Shown here one piece after another: positions 1-9,182 of a DNA stretch of 64,000 nt. The translations under genes were made by a program, and so were the position numbers. Each line of letters starts with the position of its first letter. The stretch's first letter is position 1. The notes beneath the pieces were generated by a model. It did no database searches, had not been told where the DNA came from, and was given only the letters and a program-made list of their open reading frames with translations. The stretch is from Hydrogenovibrio thermophilus (GTDB lineage Bacteria; Pseudomonadota; Gammaproteobacteria; Thiomicrospirales; Thiomicrospiraceae): NCBI RefSeq assembly GCF_004028275.1, contig NZ_CP035033.1, positions 1,488,001 through 1,552,000 on the forward strand. Reading direction: 5' to 3'.

Positions 1-863
1 CTCAACAGAGCCTGCTTCAGCGCTGAGGCTGCCGCTTTCGGGTTACGGTGCGCGCCACCCAATGGCTCATCGATAATGATGTCAATCAAACCTAGCTCTT
101 TCAGTCTTGGCGCAGTAATGCCGAGTGCCGACGCGGCATCGGCGGCATTGGCAGCGTCTTTCCACAAAATAGACGCACAACCCTCCGGCGAAATCACCGA
201 GTAGGTGCTGTATTGCATCATCATGGTCACATCACCAACACCGATGGCCAAGGCGCCGCCGGAGCCGCCTTCACCGATGACCGTACAAATCACCGGCACC
301 GTCAACTCGGACATTTCAATCAAGTTACGGGCAATGGCTTCGGATTGACCGCGTTCTTCGGCGTTGATGCCCGGATAAGCACCCGGCGTGTCGATAAAGG
401 TTAAAATCGGCAAATTGAAACGCTCGGCCGTTTTCATCAGACGCAGCGCTTTACGATACCCTTCCGGACGTGGCATGCCAAAATTACGGCGGATTTTTTC
501 TTTGGTGTCACGCCCCTTTTCCTGGCCAATCACCATGACCGGCTGACCGTCAATACGCGCCAGACCACCTACAATCGCCGCATCATCGGCAAACGCACGG
601 TCGCCGTGCATTTCTTTAAAGTCGGTAAAGATTTCTTTCAGGTAATCCAACATATACGGACGCTGCGGGTGACGCGCCACTTGAGCGACCTGAACATCCG
701 ACAAACGACTGAAGATGGATTGCGTCAGGTTTTTACTCTTCTCTTCCAACGCCGACACTTCTTTCAACAAATCCATGTCCTGCCCGTCCAAATGACGCAA
801 CTCGTCGATCTTGGCTTCCAATTCCGCAATCGGTTGTTCAAAATCTAAAAAATCCAGTTTCAT
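1..863 (-). CDS. accA: Acetyl-CoA carboxylase carboxyltransferase alpha subunit (partial)
   Basis: Alpha half of the carboxyltransferase that moves CO2 from carboxybiotin to acetyl-CoA, the first committed step of fatty acid synthesis; it works in the cytoplasm with AccD. The 287 visible codons start with [20 protein letters not shown], typical of AccA, and run through the crotonase-like core with [11 protein letters not shown] and [10 protein letters not shown]. The frame is open to the window edge, so roughly the last 30 residues lie outside. The ATG is preceded by AGGAAG at good spacing. The next gene upstream on the same strand is ycaO, 168 bases away, so accA probably has its own promoter. 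Identification is firm. Confidence 0.95.
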   Translation of the reverse strand, partial: MKLDFLDFEQPIAELEAKIDELRHLDGQDMDLLKEVSALEEKSKNLTQSIFSRLSDVQVAQVARHPQRPYMLDYLKEIFTDFKEMHGDRAFADDAAIVGGLARIDGQPVMVIGQEKGRDTKEKIRRNFGMPRPEGYRKALRLMKTAERFNLPILTFIDTPGAYPGINAEERGQSEAIARNLIEMSELTVPVICTVIGEGGSGGALAIGVGDVTMMMQYSTYSVISPEGCASILWKDAANAADAASALGITAPRLKELGLIDIIIDEPLGGAHRNPKAAASALKQALL

Positions 864-1031
864 TGAGGCTTCCTATTTCAATCTCAAGCAAGCACAGGTC
901 CCATTTGGCTTCGGGCCTTTGCGTATTCTGCGTATAAATTCGGTTCATAAAATCTGGTCGACATTTTACCAAATTCCGACTTTTTGTGTTGATTTAAAAC
1001 CCCGACAAGGGTTGAAAAAACTTCAACGCCA

Positions 1032-2759
1032 TTAATCGGCTAGCTTCCAGGCTTCGGCCTTAACCGCTCGAACGCGTTGGTACACCGACAGTAAATTTTG
1101 ATGACTGCGACTGCATTCAAAGGCCGCCATTCCCATCGGCAACCCACCAAAAAATTCTTCCCCGTTAATGTTTCGCCAAACACGTTCCACCACGGCTTTG
1201 CCAAACAACTGTTGCTGAACCGGCAAAGGATAGGCCGCCAAGTCGCCCTGCATCAAGATTTCCAATGCAAACCCAAGCGCTTTGTAAAAAGTAAACATGT
1301 CGGCCTCATCGACAAAGTACAGACTGGCCTGCAGTAAATCGTAGGCGGTTTCGTACTCGCGATTGGCCAACGCCAACCACATCTGCAATTCAACGATTTT
1401 CAGTTTTTTCCAATACGAATCCGCGTCCGGTAATAATCCAATCAAATTGGCCACGCCCTGATGCTCGGAAAAACCGAGTGATTCGATGGCATCAAAAGCG
1501 GTTTCAAACCGATCCGGTGCGTCGGATTGCGCCAACGCCTCCAGCTCGTCCCGCAAAGCGCGGCCGCGGTTTTGGTTATTGTCCAACAACTCATGCAATG
1601 GAAATACTTCCGACATGCCCGGCACCACAATACGACAGGCCGGCACACCAAAGTGCGAATATTCGGCATAATAGACTTCCGCGCCCTGTTGATGGACTTT
1701 AGCCACCAAGTCGTCGAATTGAGATTGCGTGTCGCCTTCAAAATCCCAGGCAACGAATTCGAAATCGTATTGATGGGAAATAAAACGTGCGTGAATCAAG
1801 CCACTGGAGTCAATAAAGTGGTTTTCAATGTTTTCATCGTCCGCCACCAGGGCTTCATCAAACACCGGCAATTGGAAGCCGTCGAGCAAATCCAGGCTGC
1901 GGCCTTGAAGCGATTCGGTCAAGGTGCGTTCCAGCGCCACTTCAAAGATGGGGTGCGCACCAAAAGAAGCAAAACAACGCCCGGTTTTCTGTTCAAACAA
2001 AGTCACGTTCATCACCGGGAAGTGCCCACCCAATGACGCATCGCGAATCGACACCTCAATGCCTTGCTCCCGCAATGCGTCACGCGCCCGAATCACATTC
2101 GGATATTGCATCACCACCGACTCCGGCACTTCCGGCAAACAGAGGTTTTCAGTCAAAATACGACGCTTCACCCAACGTTCAAACACTTCCGACAACCCTT
2201 GCACCAACGCCTCTTTCGGCGTATTCCCCGCACTCAACCCGTTGCTTGCATACAGATTACTGAACAGGTTCATCGGAAAATAAGCCGTCTCACCGGAACC
2301 GGCGGCGACCATCGGCAAGCAACGAATGCCATCCGTCGCGTCGTTCAAGCTCAATAAATCCTCGCCTTCCATATCTCCGTCAGCGTCGTAAACGGCCCAC
2401 AGCGCGTCAGGCAGTAACGATTTAAACGCCTCGCAAGGCACCACCTTTTCGTCCGGGAAGTACAGCCAATCGGGCGTTTCATCCAGGTAAAAATCGGAAA
2501 AAAAATAGTTGGTCTCCAGACGCTCGAAAAACTCACCCAAGGCACTGGCCAAAGTCGCTTTTCGGCTGGCGCCCTTGCCGTTAGTGAACAAGGCCGGGCA
2601 CTGCTTATCGCGGATGTGAACGGAATAGACATTCGGCACCGGGTTCAACCAAGAAGCTTCTTCAATGTCGAACCCGGCCGATGCCAACAGCCCCTGCATC
2701 CGGGTAATGGAATCTTCCAAACAGGCATCCTTGCCTTTGATAAACGTTTGTTCAACCAT
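1032..2759 (-). CDS. ycaO: YcaO-domain protein, RimO-associated type
   Basis: A 575-residue cytoplasmic protein matching the Escherichia coli YcaO type nearly end to end; the N-terminus (EQTFIKGKDACLEDSI, then SWLNPVPNVYSVHIRDK) is characteristic. YcaO domains bind ATP and activate amide backbones. E. coli YcaO is reported to assist RimO in beta-methylthiolation of ribosomal protein S12. ATP-site signatures are visible near residues 90-100 as SALGEFFER (Sx3E and ExxxR). The length agrees with the family (about 586), including the C-terminal TPR-like tail, and there is no azoline-cluster partner nearby. It stands alone; rimO is also in this window but 50 kb away. Role in S12 modification is inferred from the family. 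Confidence 0.85.
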   Translation of the reverse strand: MVEQTFIKGKDACLEDSITRMQGLLASAGFDIEEASWLNPVPNVYSVHIRDKQCPALFTNGKGASRKATLASALGEFFERLETNYFFSDFYLDETPDWLYFPDEKVVPCEAFKSLLPDALWAVYDADGDMEGEDLLSLNDATDGIRCLPMVAAGSGETAYFPMNLFSNLYASNGLSAGNTPKEALVQGLSEVFERWVKRRILTENLCLPEVPESVVMQYPNVIRARDALREQGIEVSIRDASLGGHFPVMNVTLFEQKTGRCFASFGAHPIFEVALERTLTESLQGRSLDLLDGFQLPVFDEALVADDENIENHFIDSSGLIHARFISHQYDFEFVAWDFEGDTQSQFDDLVAKVHQQGAEVYYAEYSHFGVPACRIVVPGMSEVFPLHELLDNNQNRGRALRDELEALAQSDAPDRFETAFDAIESLGFSEHQGVANLIGLLPDADSYWKKLKIVELQMWLALANREYETAYDLLQASLYFVDEADMFTFYKALGFALEILMQGDLAAYPLPVQQQLFGKAVVERVWRNINGEEFFGGLPMGMAAFECSRSHQNLLSVYQRVRAVKAEAWKLAD

Positions 2760-3074
2760 GCATCATTCCTTTGTCAGGTTATTGAATCTGTCATTGCACG
2801 GCTCCTTATTTGATGCCGCGGTTCTTTGGCGCGCATTTTAATCGATGTCGCTGAAAAAAGCCCTTTTCTTTTCAGTTATTTAATACTCACCAGGCCTGGC
2901 CGAATTCAGCGTAAATCCCCCATAAAAGAATAAGCATTCTCTAATATAAATTTCATCTAATATCGAAGCAAAAACATTTATGTGGAATTGAGGCGGTTTT
3001 CAGTAGAATGAAAAGTGTGTTACGTATTTCATACCCTTTTTAACCACCCATCGTTAATGTTGGAGGCAGTACTT
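2760..3074. other. Divergent intergenic region ycaO / cytochrome c
   Basis: A 315-base non-coding stretch separating two divergent genes. It is AT-rich and holds one CCAGGCCTGG palindrome (2890-2899). Promoters for both flanking genes must lie here, but I could not assign a convincing -35/-10 pair. Confidence 0.5.
2890..2899. repeat. CCAGGCCTGG palindrome, copy 1 (non-coding)
   Basis: Exact copy of the recurrent 10-base palindrome, between ycaO and the cytochrome gene; flanking bases do not extend the symmetry. Confidence 0.95.
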
Positions 3075-3365
3075 ATGAAACAAGCGCGCAATACTCTTTT
3101 AGCCGGGATTTTGGTATCCCCGATGTTGGCCTATGCGGATGTGCATCCGGGCAAAACATTACACGACGATGCCAACTGCATGAAGTGCCATGCCGATTTG
3201 GGCTACAACCAACCCACCTTGACCAAAATGAAACCGGAAAATTATGTGGATTTACAAAAAGCCGTCGCTTACTGTGACAGCAATTTGAACGTCGGGTGGT
3301 TCGATGATGAACGGGAAGAAGTCGTCGATTACCTGAATCAAACCTACTACCACTTCCCGAAATAA
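3075..3365 (+). CDS. Small monohaem c-type cytochrome
   Basis: A 96-residue exported protein. The start chosen is the ATG preceded by GGAGG at 3062-3066; it gives a clean signal peptide (MKQARNTLLAGILVSPMLAYA) with likely cleavage before DVHPGKTLH. One haem-binding CMKCH motif follows about residue 35. A longer reading frame begins upstream but has no signal peptide at its front. It is probably a periplasmic electron carrier. A candidate distal ligand or partner cannot be named from sequence. It faces ycaO divergently and converges on a periplasmic protein gene 21 bases away. I do not recognise a specific cytochrome class. Confidence 0.75.
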   Translation: MKQARNTLLAGILVSPMLAYADVHPGKTLHDDANCMKCHADLGYNQPTLTKMKPENYVDLQKAVAYCDSNLNVGWFDDEREEVVDYLNQTYYHFPK

Positions 3366-3386
3366 TGGAAAAAAATCAATAAACGT

Positions 3387-4244
3387 TTAAACGTCCTGCC
3401 CGAGGTAACGAAGTTGTTTCTTCAGCTTTTTCACTGCCTCGGGATCCGCTTTTTTCACATCGTCTTCCGCCAGTAGATTATCGGCGTCTTTTACCGATTT
3501 ATCGATGGCATCAACCAGAAAATACGTTTTCATATTCGATTCAATTGCTGGCCAATCACGCTGTTTCGCACGCCAAAGTTGGTTGAGTTTCGGGTTCTGA
3601 TCCAACACTTCGATGATGTGGTCCAGTAACTTCGTCAAGTGCGGTACCGACTCGTGTGGCCAATAAGGGCGGCCGTTTTTCGGGTCGAAATAACTGGCCC
3701 GGTCCAACTCGGCCACTTTAAACGCCGGAATAATGCCCGGAATATCGGCATAAGCCGCTTCCGCCTCGGCACTCTGCAAGCGATCGATGGACATCACCGG
3801 CACATTGGATTTCCAGCGGGAATAGGTAATGTAGACATTGTAGCGATCAATGAAGTTCAGCTTGCCTTTGGCCAGCTTCACCACCTTATCCGCCGGCACA
3901 ATGTATTCGAGACCTTGGCTGGTCAATTGTTTGGTGTTGTCCCAAAGCTCCCAGCCGGACTGTCCGGTTTCGTTCCCGGCCGAATCCACGGCAATCGGCA
4001 CACAGGACAAACCGTAATCATGGCCCTCGACGAAATCCCGCACCGCAATCTGATAATCCCCTTTCAGCGTGATTTTACGGACGATTCCGATAATGTAAGC
4101 ATCATCTTTGATGTTATTAGACGGAAAGCCCACCAGAACTGTTTCACCGACCTTGAATTTATGCGATAGCATATCGGCGGCCATCGCCCAGGAAGATAAC
4201 AACAGTGCTAAAGTCACCACTAAGGCGGATAAACGTATTTTCAA
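3387..4244 (-). CDS. Exported protein of unknown function
   Basis: A 285-residue protein not recognised as a named family. The start chosen is TTG at 4242-4244, because GGAG lies seven bases upstream and translation from there gives a textbook signal peptide (KIRLSALVVTLALLLSSWAMA, cut before ADMLSH). The ATG at 4301 would add 19 charged residues in front of it. The mature N-terminal part (FKVGETVLVGFP, then IIGIVRKITLKGDYQIAVRDFVEGHDYG) is rich in beta strand and may be a small barrel. The C-terminal third is helical and charged (DDVKKADPEAVKKLKKQLRY). It converges on the cytochrome gene. Periplasmic location is inferred. Confidence 0.65.
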   Translation of the reverse strand: MKIRLSALVVTLALLLSSWAMAADMLSHKFKVGETVLVGFPSNNIKDDAYIIGIVRKITLKGDYQIAVRDFVEGHDYGLSCVPIAVDSAGNETGQSGWELWDNTKQLTSQGLEYIVPADKVVKLAKGKLNFIDRYNVYITYSRWKSNVPVMSIDRLQSAEAEAAYADIPGIIPAFKVAELDRASYFDPKNGRPYWPHESVPHLTKLLDHIIEVLDQNPKLNQLWRAKQRDWPAIESNMKTYFLVDAIDKSVKDADNLLAEDDVKKADPEAVKKLKKQLRYLGQDV

Positions 4245-4469
4245 AATCGATCTCCAATCATGTTTTCGGGAAGCCCTGACATTCAATCTGTTCACTTCCA
4301 TCCATCAGCCATTCTATCAAGCTTCAACCCGGTTAACTATACACAGAAATTGTGGATAATTGTGTGAGCAAACCCTCAAGAAATCGAAAAAACCGAATAA
4401 TCTCTTACCGGTTACCTGCGATGATTAAAAAATAGGCACCCCGATAACAACCACACACATTACGAGGGT

Positions 4470-5153
4470 TCAAGCGGCCGGCGTCGGTTTTTTATCGGCT
4501 ACATCGTTCCGTAAATACACCGGCTGAGGAAGCACTTCTTCGACATCAAAAGCCTGCTCGGGACGCTGTGCGGCAATTGCAGCCACCGCTTCAGCCGACG
4601 GCAGAGCCAACTCCCAATGCCCAAAAGCGGCCTGAATCGCTGGAAAAACCTGATCGATATCGCCCACACCCTGCGAGATGCCGGAATCGTTTATCATGGC
4701 CAACGCTTGAACTTCAGACACCAGCTGCGCCGAGTCGGAAGCGAGAACGCCTGACTCGATGCGACAAGACTGCACATAGAGTTCCTGCATGCGTGCATCC
4801 AGGCAGGCCCACCACTGAGCTTGCCCCGAGGCCTGATACCCCTGCCAGGCCAACGCTTCCAAAGTGGATACAGACACCACCGGTTTTTGCCAGGCAAAGG
4901 CCAAACCTTGAATCACACCGGCCGCGATTCGAATACCGGTAAAAGCCCCCGGCCCTTCACCATAGGCCAAGGCGTCGATTTCACCAGGTCTGATACCAGC
5001 CTGTTTCAGCACCGAATCCACCATCGGCAACAAACGGTCCGCGTGTTTCTGAGGCGCCAGCTCATATTCCAAATAGACATCTTCGCCGCGCTTCAAGCAC
5101 GCCGAACACGCTTGTGTCGAGGTTTCCACCGCTAAAATCGTCTGCATCGTCAT
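4470..5153 (-). CDS. tsaB: tRNA threonylcarbamoyladenosine biosynthesis protein TsaB
   Basis: A 227-residue ASKHA-fold protein that partners TsaD and TsaE in making t6A at position 37 of ANN-decoding tRNAs. The start reads TILAVETSTQACSACL, and the family signature GEGPGAFTGIRIA is present near residue 65. Length agrees with E. coli TsaB (231). Its ATG overlaps the TGA of yoaA in an ATGA arrangement, so the two are translationally coupled; the yoaA-tsaB pairing is also found in enterobacteria. A second in-frame ATG two codons later is an alternative start. Confidence 0.93.
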   Translation of the reverse strand: MTMQTILAVETSTQACSACLKRGEDVYLEYELAPQKHADRLLPMVDSVLKQAGIRPGEIDALAYGEGPGAFTGIRIAAGVIQGLAFAWQKPVVSVSTLEALAWQGYQASGQAQWWACLDARMQELYVQSCRIESGVLASDSAQLVSEVQALAMINDSGISQGVGDIDQVFPAIQAAFGHWELALPSAEAVAAIAAQRPEQAFDVEEVLPQPVYLRNDVADKKPTPAA

Positions 5154-7069
5154 TCGTCTCGCTTTAATTTTTGTTTGGCTTCATCGGCATTAAACACCCA
5201 CCGGAAATTGGGGAAACTGTTGGTGATAATGCGACCATAGGATTTTTGCGTCAACCGTGGATCGCACAACATCAGCACCCCATAATCCGAGGTGTCGCGA
5301 ATCAGGCGCCCAATTCCCTGCTTCAAGGCAATAGTGGCTTCCGGAATTTGAAAATGGAAAAATCCACTGAGCCCTTTCTGTTTCAGTGCGTTTTCACGCG
5401 CTTGTACCACCGGATCATCCGGCGGGATAAACGGAATCCGATCAATCATTACCAACTTCAGTGCATCACCTTTTACATCCACACCTTCCCAAAAACTGCT
5501 CGTTCCCAGTAATAACGCTTTATCACTTTCCTTAAACCGCTGCAATAAAGCTGTCTTGGGGCCGTCTCCTTGAATCAGCAAGGTACCGTCCCAGTGTTCG
5601 GACAAAATCACTTTGGCTTCCTGCAAGGCCCGGTGACTGGTAAACAATAAAAACGCGCACCCCTGGCTTTCCTGCAACAAGGGCCAAGCCGCTCGAAGGC
5701 ACACTTTAATGTAATCCGGTGCTTTAGGATCCGGCAACCCGATCGGGTGATAAATCACCGCTTGCTTATCGTAATCGAATGGGCTGTCCCATTGTCGGGT
5801 TTCGGCATCCCCCAACCCCAAACGGTGAGCAAAATAATCGAAACTGTGGTTCACGCTGAGCGTGGCGGACGTAAAAATCCAAGCGCCACCCAAGGCATCC
5901 CGCTGCCGACTGAACGGATCAGCAACACTTAACGGCGTCAAGTTCAACTTAAACCGCGCTTGAGAGGATTCGACCCAGCGAATTTGATTTTCCGACGAAG
6001 CCGTCAACCAACTGCCAATCTGCTTTTCAAACTCTTGAGTGCGTTTATAAAGCGCCGACAGCAGCTTCCCTTTGTCCGTCAGCGGTTTTAACACCTCAAT
6101 CAGCTGGGTCAATTGATTTCGAAGCAATTCCAATGTCTTATGCGATGCTTTGGAAGCTTCAAACGCCTCCCAGGTCCAACGTTTTTCCCACTTGCCGAGT
6201 GCTTCATTAAACACCCGCACCTTATCCTCAACCGCCGAAGCCTGATCAGCCAGCTCAGACGCCTCTGGCGCCTCTTTCTTATAAGCGATACGAACATCGC
6301 GAACCAATTCGTCCAACTGATAACGACTCACACTGAACCCGAGAAATTGCGCCGCGATATCCGGCAGTTGATGCGCCTCATCAAATACATAAATATCGGC
6401 TTCCGGCAGCACTTCACCAAACCCTTGTTCCCGCAAGGCCAAGTCAGCACAGAACAAGTGGTGGTTTACAATCAGAATTTGAGCATCCTGAGCTTGCTGC
6501 TTGACCCCGGGATAAAAACAGCCATCATCGCCACTGCACTCATTGGCCTGGCAAAACTCCATACGCGCACACACTTTGCTCCAGATTGGGTCGTTTTCAT
6601 CCAACGCCTGCAATTCCGACTTATCGCCATTTCGCGTTTTCAATTGCCAATCATGAATCAGGTTCAGTTTTTTCCAAACCTCTTTAGTGTTTTGCTCAGC
6701 CGTTTCGGCGATTTCCAAACGCTGAGGGCACAAATAGTTTTCACGCCCTTTCAAGACTCTGGCCGTACCGCTGATGCCGCATACGTCCATCAATAACGGA
6801 ATGTCTTTGGTTAATAGCTGGTCTTGCAGGGTTTTGGTCGCCGTGGAAACGATGACTTTTTGACCGGACAACAAGGCTGGAATCAGATACGAGAAGGTCT
6901 TTCCGGTGCCAGTACCCGCCTCGGCCAATAAACTGCCGTCTTGCTCGATGATATCGGCAACGGTTTCCGCCATCTCCACTTGCGCCTGACGCACCTGATA
7001 ACCGTCCACGGCTTGGGCAATACGTCCGTCGGCACCGAGATATGCATCGATTTGGGATTTTAAAGACAT
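5150..7069 (-). CDS. yoaA: ATP-dependent DNA helicase of the DinG/YoaA family
   Basis: A 639-residue XPD-like superfamily 2 helicase, acting 5' to 3' in DNA repair in the family. Walker A is seen as AEAGTGTGKTFSYL near residue 50, and the DEAH box as YVFDEAHQL. Four cysteines for the 4Fe-4S cluster are visible between them (CPQRL, then CARMEFCQANECSGDDGC). C-terminal helicase motifs include GTSSFWEGVDVKG and QGIGRLIR. The neighbourhood with tsaB and the length favour YoaA over DinG proper. The ATG at 7067-7069 is preferred to the TTG one codon upstream. Confidence 0.9.
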   Translation of the reverse strand: MSLKSQIDAYLGADGRIAQAVDGYQVRQAQVEMAETVADIIEQDGSLLAEAGTGTGKTFSYLIPALLSGQKVIVSTATKTLQDQLLTKDIPLLMDVCGISGTARVLKGRENYLCPQRLEIAETAEQNTKEVWKKLNLIHDWQLKTRNGDKSELQALDENDPIWSKVCARMEFCQANECSGDDGCFYPGVKQQAQDAQILIVNHHLFCADLALREQGFGEVLPEADIYVFDEAHQLPDIAAQFLGFSVSRYQLDELVRDVRIAYKKEAPEASELADQASAVEDKVRVFNEALGKWEKRWTWEAFEASKASHKTLELLRNQLTQLIEVLKPLTDKGKLLSALYKRTQEFEKQIGSWLTASSENQIRWVESSQARFKLNLTPLSVADPFSRQRDALGGAWIFTSATLSVNHSFDYFAHRLGLGDAETRQWDSPFDYDKQAVIYHPIGLPDPKAPDYIKVCLRAAWPLLQESQGCAFLLFTSHRALQEAKVILSEHWDGTLLIQGDGPKTALLQRFKESDKALLLGTSSFWEGVDVKGDALKLVMIDRIPFIPPDDPVVQARENALKQKGLSGFFHFQIPEATIALKQGIGRLIRDTSDYGVLMLCDPRLTQKSYGRIITNSFPNFRWVFNADEAKQKLKRDE

Positions 7070-7117
7070 CAAAAACGCGCTTCTTGCTGGAAAAACCCAG
7101 GCATTTTAACAAAAAAC

Positions 7118-7146
7118 TGGACAGGGCTTTCGAAAATACGTACAAT
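7118..7146 (+). promoter_or_regulatory. Sigma-70 type promoter of rpmJ
   Basis: TGGACA (7118-7123) and TACAAT (7141-7146) are separated by 17 bases, each one mismatch from consensus. Transcription would begin near 7153, giving a leader of about 50 bases. Confidence 0.6.
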
Positions 7147-7168
7147 GCGTTCTTTCAAATTTGAACGA

Positions 7169-7182
7169 TAGGCTTCGGCCTA
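7169..7182 (+). promoter_or_regulatory. UUCG-capped hairpin in the rpmJ leader
   Basis: TAGGC-TTCG-GCCTA forms a five-pair stem with a stable UUCG tetraloop in the predicted rpmJ leader, 21 bases before the start codon. It may influence translation or mRNA stability. Confidence 0.45.
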
Positions 7183-7203
7183 AAAACATATTGGATATCT
7201 AAA

Positions 7204-7329
7204 ATGAAAATTTTATCTTCTTTGAAATCAGCTAAGACACGTCACAAGGACTGTCAAGTTGTAAGACGTCGCGGAAAAGTTTACGTTATCAACAAAACGA
7301 ATCCTAGATTCAAAGCGCGTCAACGTTAA
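7204..7329 (+). CDS. rpmJ: 50S ribosomal protein L36, zinc-independent type
   Basis: A 41-codon gene: it opens [20 protein letters not shown] and closes [12 protein letters not shown]. This is the YkgO-like (type B) form of L36, a component of the large ribosomal subunit. Only one cysteine remains (residue 17), so the zinc-ribbon ligands of the classical form are missing; in other bacteria this variant is often zinc-starvation linked. Here it stands alone, without an L31 partner, behind a good sigma-70 promoter and followed by a strong terminator. I see no obvious Zur-type dyad upstream. Confidence 0.92.
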   Translation: MKILSSLKSAKTRHKDCQVVRRRGKVYVINKTNPRFKARQR

Positions 7330-7352
7330 TCTCTTAACCGAGATTTCAAACT

Positions 7353-7382
7353 AAAAAAGGCACCTGATCAGTGCCTTTTTTA
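7353..7382. terminator. Bidirectional terminator between rpmJ and cheV
   Basis: A six-A run, the stem GGCAC/GTGCC around a seven-base loop (CTGATCA), and a T run. The U tract exists on both strands, so it can end both convergent genes. Confidence 0.88.
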
Positions 7383-7409
7383 TTGTCTGTCGTTTACCAA
7401 CTTCACAAC

Positions 7410-8396
7410 TTAAGCGACATTTTCTTTCCGATAAAACTTCGCTTCGATTTTCTTAATGGTGTCGACAATCAACTGGGTATCGACTTTACCAACAAAGTGA
7501 TCCGCACCCATCTCAATCACTTCCCGGCTGTTATTATCACTGGTCATGGACGTGTGCACGACAATCGGTACATCACGCGTTTTCGGGTTGCCGCGCAATT
7601 CTTTAATCACCGTATGGCCGGAAGCCTCCGGCATCTCCAGGTCGGTAAAAATCATGGAAATACCACTCATATCCTCCAATCCTTTCACATAATCCAGTAA
7701 CAAGCGGCCATTATCAAAGCCTCGATGTTTCAAGCCCAGTTGTTCGAACACCATACCCATGTATTTCTGGATGGCTTTGCTGTCTTCAGCAAACAGAATT
7801 TCACGCGACATAACCGCATCGCAAAAGTCATATTCGGCCTTGCCGACGTCTTTCGCGGATGAAAAAATCTTTTCCGCCATGGACGGCATGGCTTCAATCA
7901 AGAGTTTCTCGATATCCAGAATAAAACACAGTGTTTCCGTGCCTTCCAAATAGGTGTGGTTCACCACCTGATTGGTATTGACGTTGACATTGTAGTTACT
8001 GGCCGGTTTGATATCGGCCCAGTCCTTCTCTTCGACACCGTGAATATGAGCGACGCGCATGCCGATGAAATTATGACTGAAGTCCGCAACGATAATAATC
8101 GACTTCTCGCGCTCTTCTTCAGTCATTTCGAACCCCATCCATTTCGGCAAGTTAATCACCGGTAAATAGACCCCTCGCAACTCAATCATGCCTTCGATCA
8201 ACGGATTGGTATCCGGCATTTCCGACAGCTCGAAAGCCCGCCCCTCCAATACTTCTCGCACTTTGAATACATTCATGCCGTAGTAAGGTGGCGCATAATC
8301 TTCTCGTGGAAATTGAACCTGAAAAATCATCAGACTCATCTGGTTGTTTTTACTGAGTTGAGCGGTTTTTTCAACCTGTTCCAGCGTCGTTGTCAT
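7410..8396 (-). CDS. cheV: Chemotaxis coupling/adaptation protein CheV
   Basis: A 328-residue fusion of a CheW-like domain (about residues 15-170) with a response-regulator receiver domain (about 200-325). The receiver shows the acidic pocket (FAEDS), the phospho-acceptor in MIFTDLEMP, the conserved Thr in VVHTSM and the Lys in FVGKVD. CheV links chemoreceptors to CheA, and its phosphorylation tunes adaptation. The start is the ATG at 8394-8396; a TTG four codons upstream is less likely. No other chemotaxis gene adjoins it. A CheZ-like gene lies at 58.3 kb. Confidence 0.92.
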   Translation of the reverse strand: MTTTLEQVEKTAQLSKNNQMSLMIFQVQFPREDYAPPYYGMNVFKVREVLEGRAFELSEMPDTNPLIEGMIELRGVYLPVINLPKWMGFEMTEEEREKSIIIVADFSHNFIGMRVAHIHGVEEKDWADIKPASNYNVNVNTNQVVNHTYLEGTETLCFILDIEKLLIEAMPSMAEKIFSSAKDVGKAEYDFCDAVMSREILFAEDSKAIQKYMGMVFEQLGLKHRGFDNGRLLLDYVKGLEDMSGISMIFTDLEMPEASGHTVIKELRGNPKTRDVPIVVHTSMTSDNNSREVIEMGADHFVGKVDTQLIVDTIKKIEAKFYRKENVA

Positions 8397-8555
8397 GGTT
8401 CTTTCCAATGTCTTCAGAGTTTTAAATAACGATTTAATCGTTTATTGACACCATTATTGCAATGGTTTTTTTAAACTTTAATCCAATTAAACGGTTTTCT
8501 CAAATTAAAATTCATTATGAATCTTTGCCAAAAACCTAATCGACCCTTAATCAAA

Positions 8556-9182
8556 TTATTTCGGCAAGTGCACTATGAAATTGCGGACAGGTTTAAAAGA
8601 ATGGCGATACCCCGGGATCAAACCATGCTCGGCTAATTTTTCCAAATGAAGCTTGGTCGGGTAGCCTTTGTGGCTGTCAAAACCATATTGCGGGTAACGT
8701 TCATGCAAGGCCAACATCTGTTCGTCACGATGCACTTTCGCCAAAATCGAAGCGGCGCTGATTTCCGCCACTTTGCCGTCCCCTTTGACAATCGCTTCAC
8801 ATGGATGTGGGATATCCGGGCAGCGATTACCATCCACCAAGACTTTTTCGATGGGTAGTTTTAAACCGTCCACTGCACGCTGCATCGCGAGCATGGTTGC
8901 ATGTAAAATATTCAATTCATCAATTTCTTGTGGCGTCGCGCGTGCAATACAAAAATCTAAGGCTTCCGCTTTAATTTGCTTTGTCAGCCGATTACGCTTG
9001 GTGTCCGACAGTGCCTTGGAATCCTTCAGAGGCAAGGCACAGTTTTCAGGCAAAATGACGGCGGCCGCCACCACGTCGCCAACCAATGGCCCGCGCCCGA
9101 CTTCATCAACCCCCACCACATAGCCTTTGCCAGCGGCAACGTCTGATGCGAAAAAATTCAACTCACCTTGCTGAACACTCAT
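8556..9182 (-). CDS. rnhB: Ribonuclease HII
   Basis: A 208-residue enzyme that cuts the RNA strand of RNA-DNA hybrids and single ribonucleotides in DNA. The signature [17 protein letters not shown] near the N-terminus carries the first catalytic Asp and Glu; later acidic residues occur in KVLVDGNR and AKVHRDEQM. The start chosen is the ATG that overlaps the lpxB stop as ATGA; an in-frame start seven codons upstream would sit inside lpxB. Last gene of the envelope operon here; dnaE, which follows in enterobacteria, is absent. Confidence 0.95.
   Translation of the reverse strand: MSVQQGELNFFASDVAAGKGYVVGVDEVGRGPLVGDVVAAAVILPENCALPLKDSKALSDTKRNRLTKQIKAEALDFCIARATPQEIDELNILHATMLAMQRAVDGLKLPIEKVLVDGNRCPDIPHPCEAIVKGDGKVAEISAASILAKVHRDEQMLALHERYPQYGFDSHKGYPTKLHLEKLAEHGLIPGYRHSFKPVRNFIVHLPK

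Noticed and set aside
4337-4359. DnaA-box-like sites: TGTGGATAA (4351-4359) and CTATACACA (4337-4345).
   Set aside because: Only one exact box and one with a mismatch, with no dnaA/dnaN/gyrB or AT-rich unwinding region nearby; not an origin.
6113-6796. 227-codon open frame on the plus strand.
   Set aside because: Antisense to the yoaA helicase gene; composition typical of a shadow frame.
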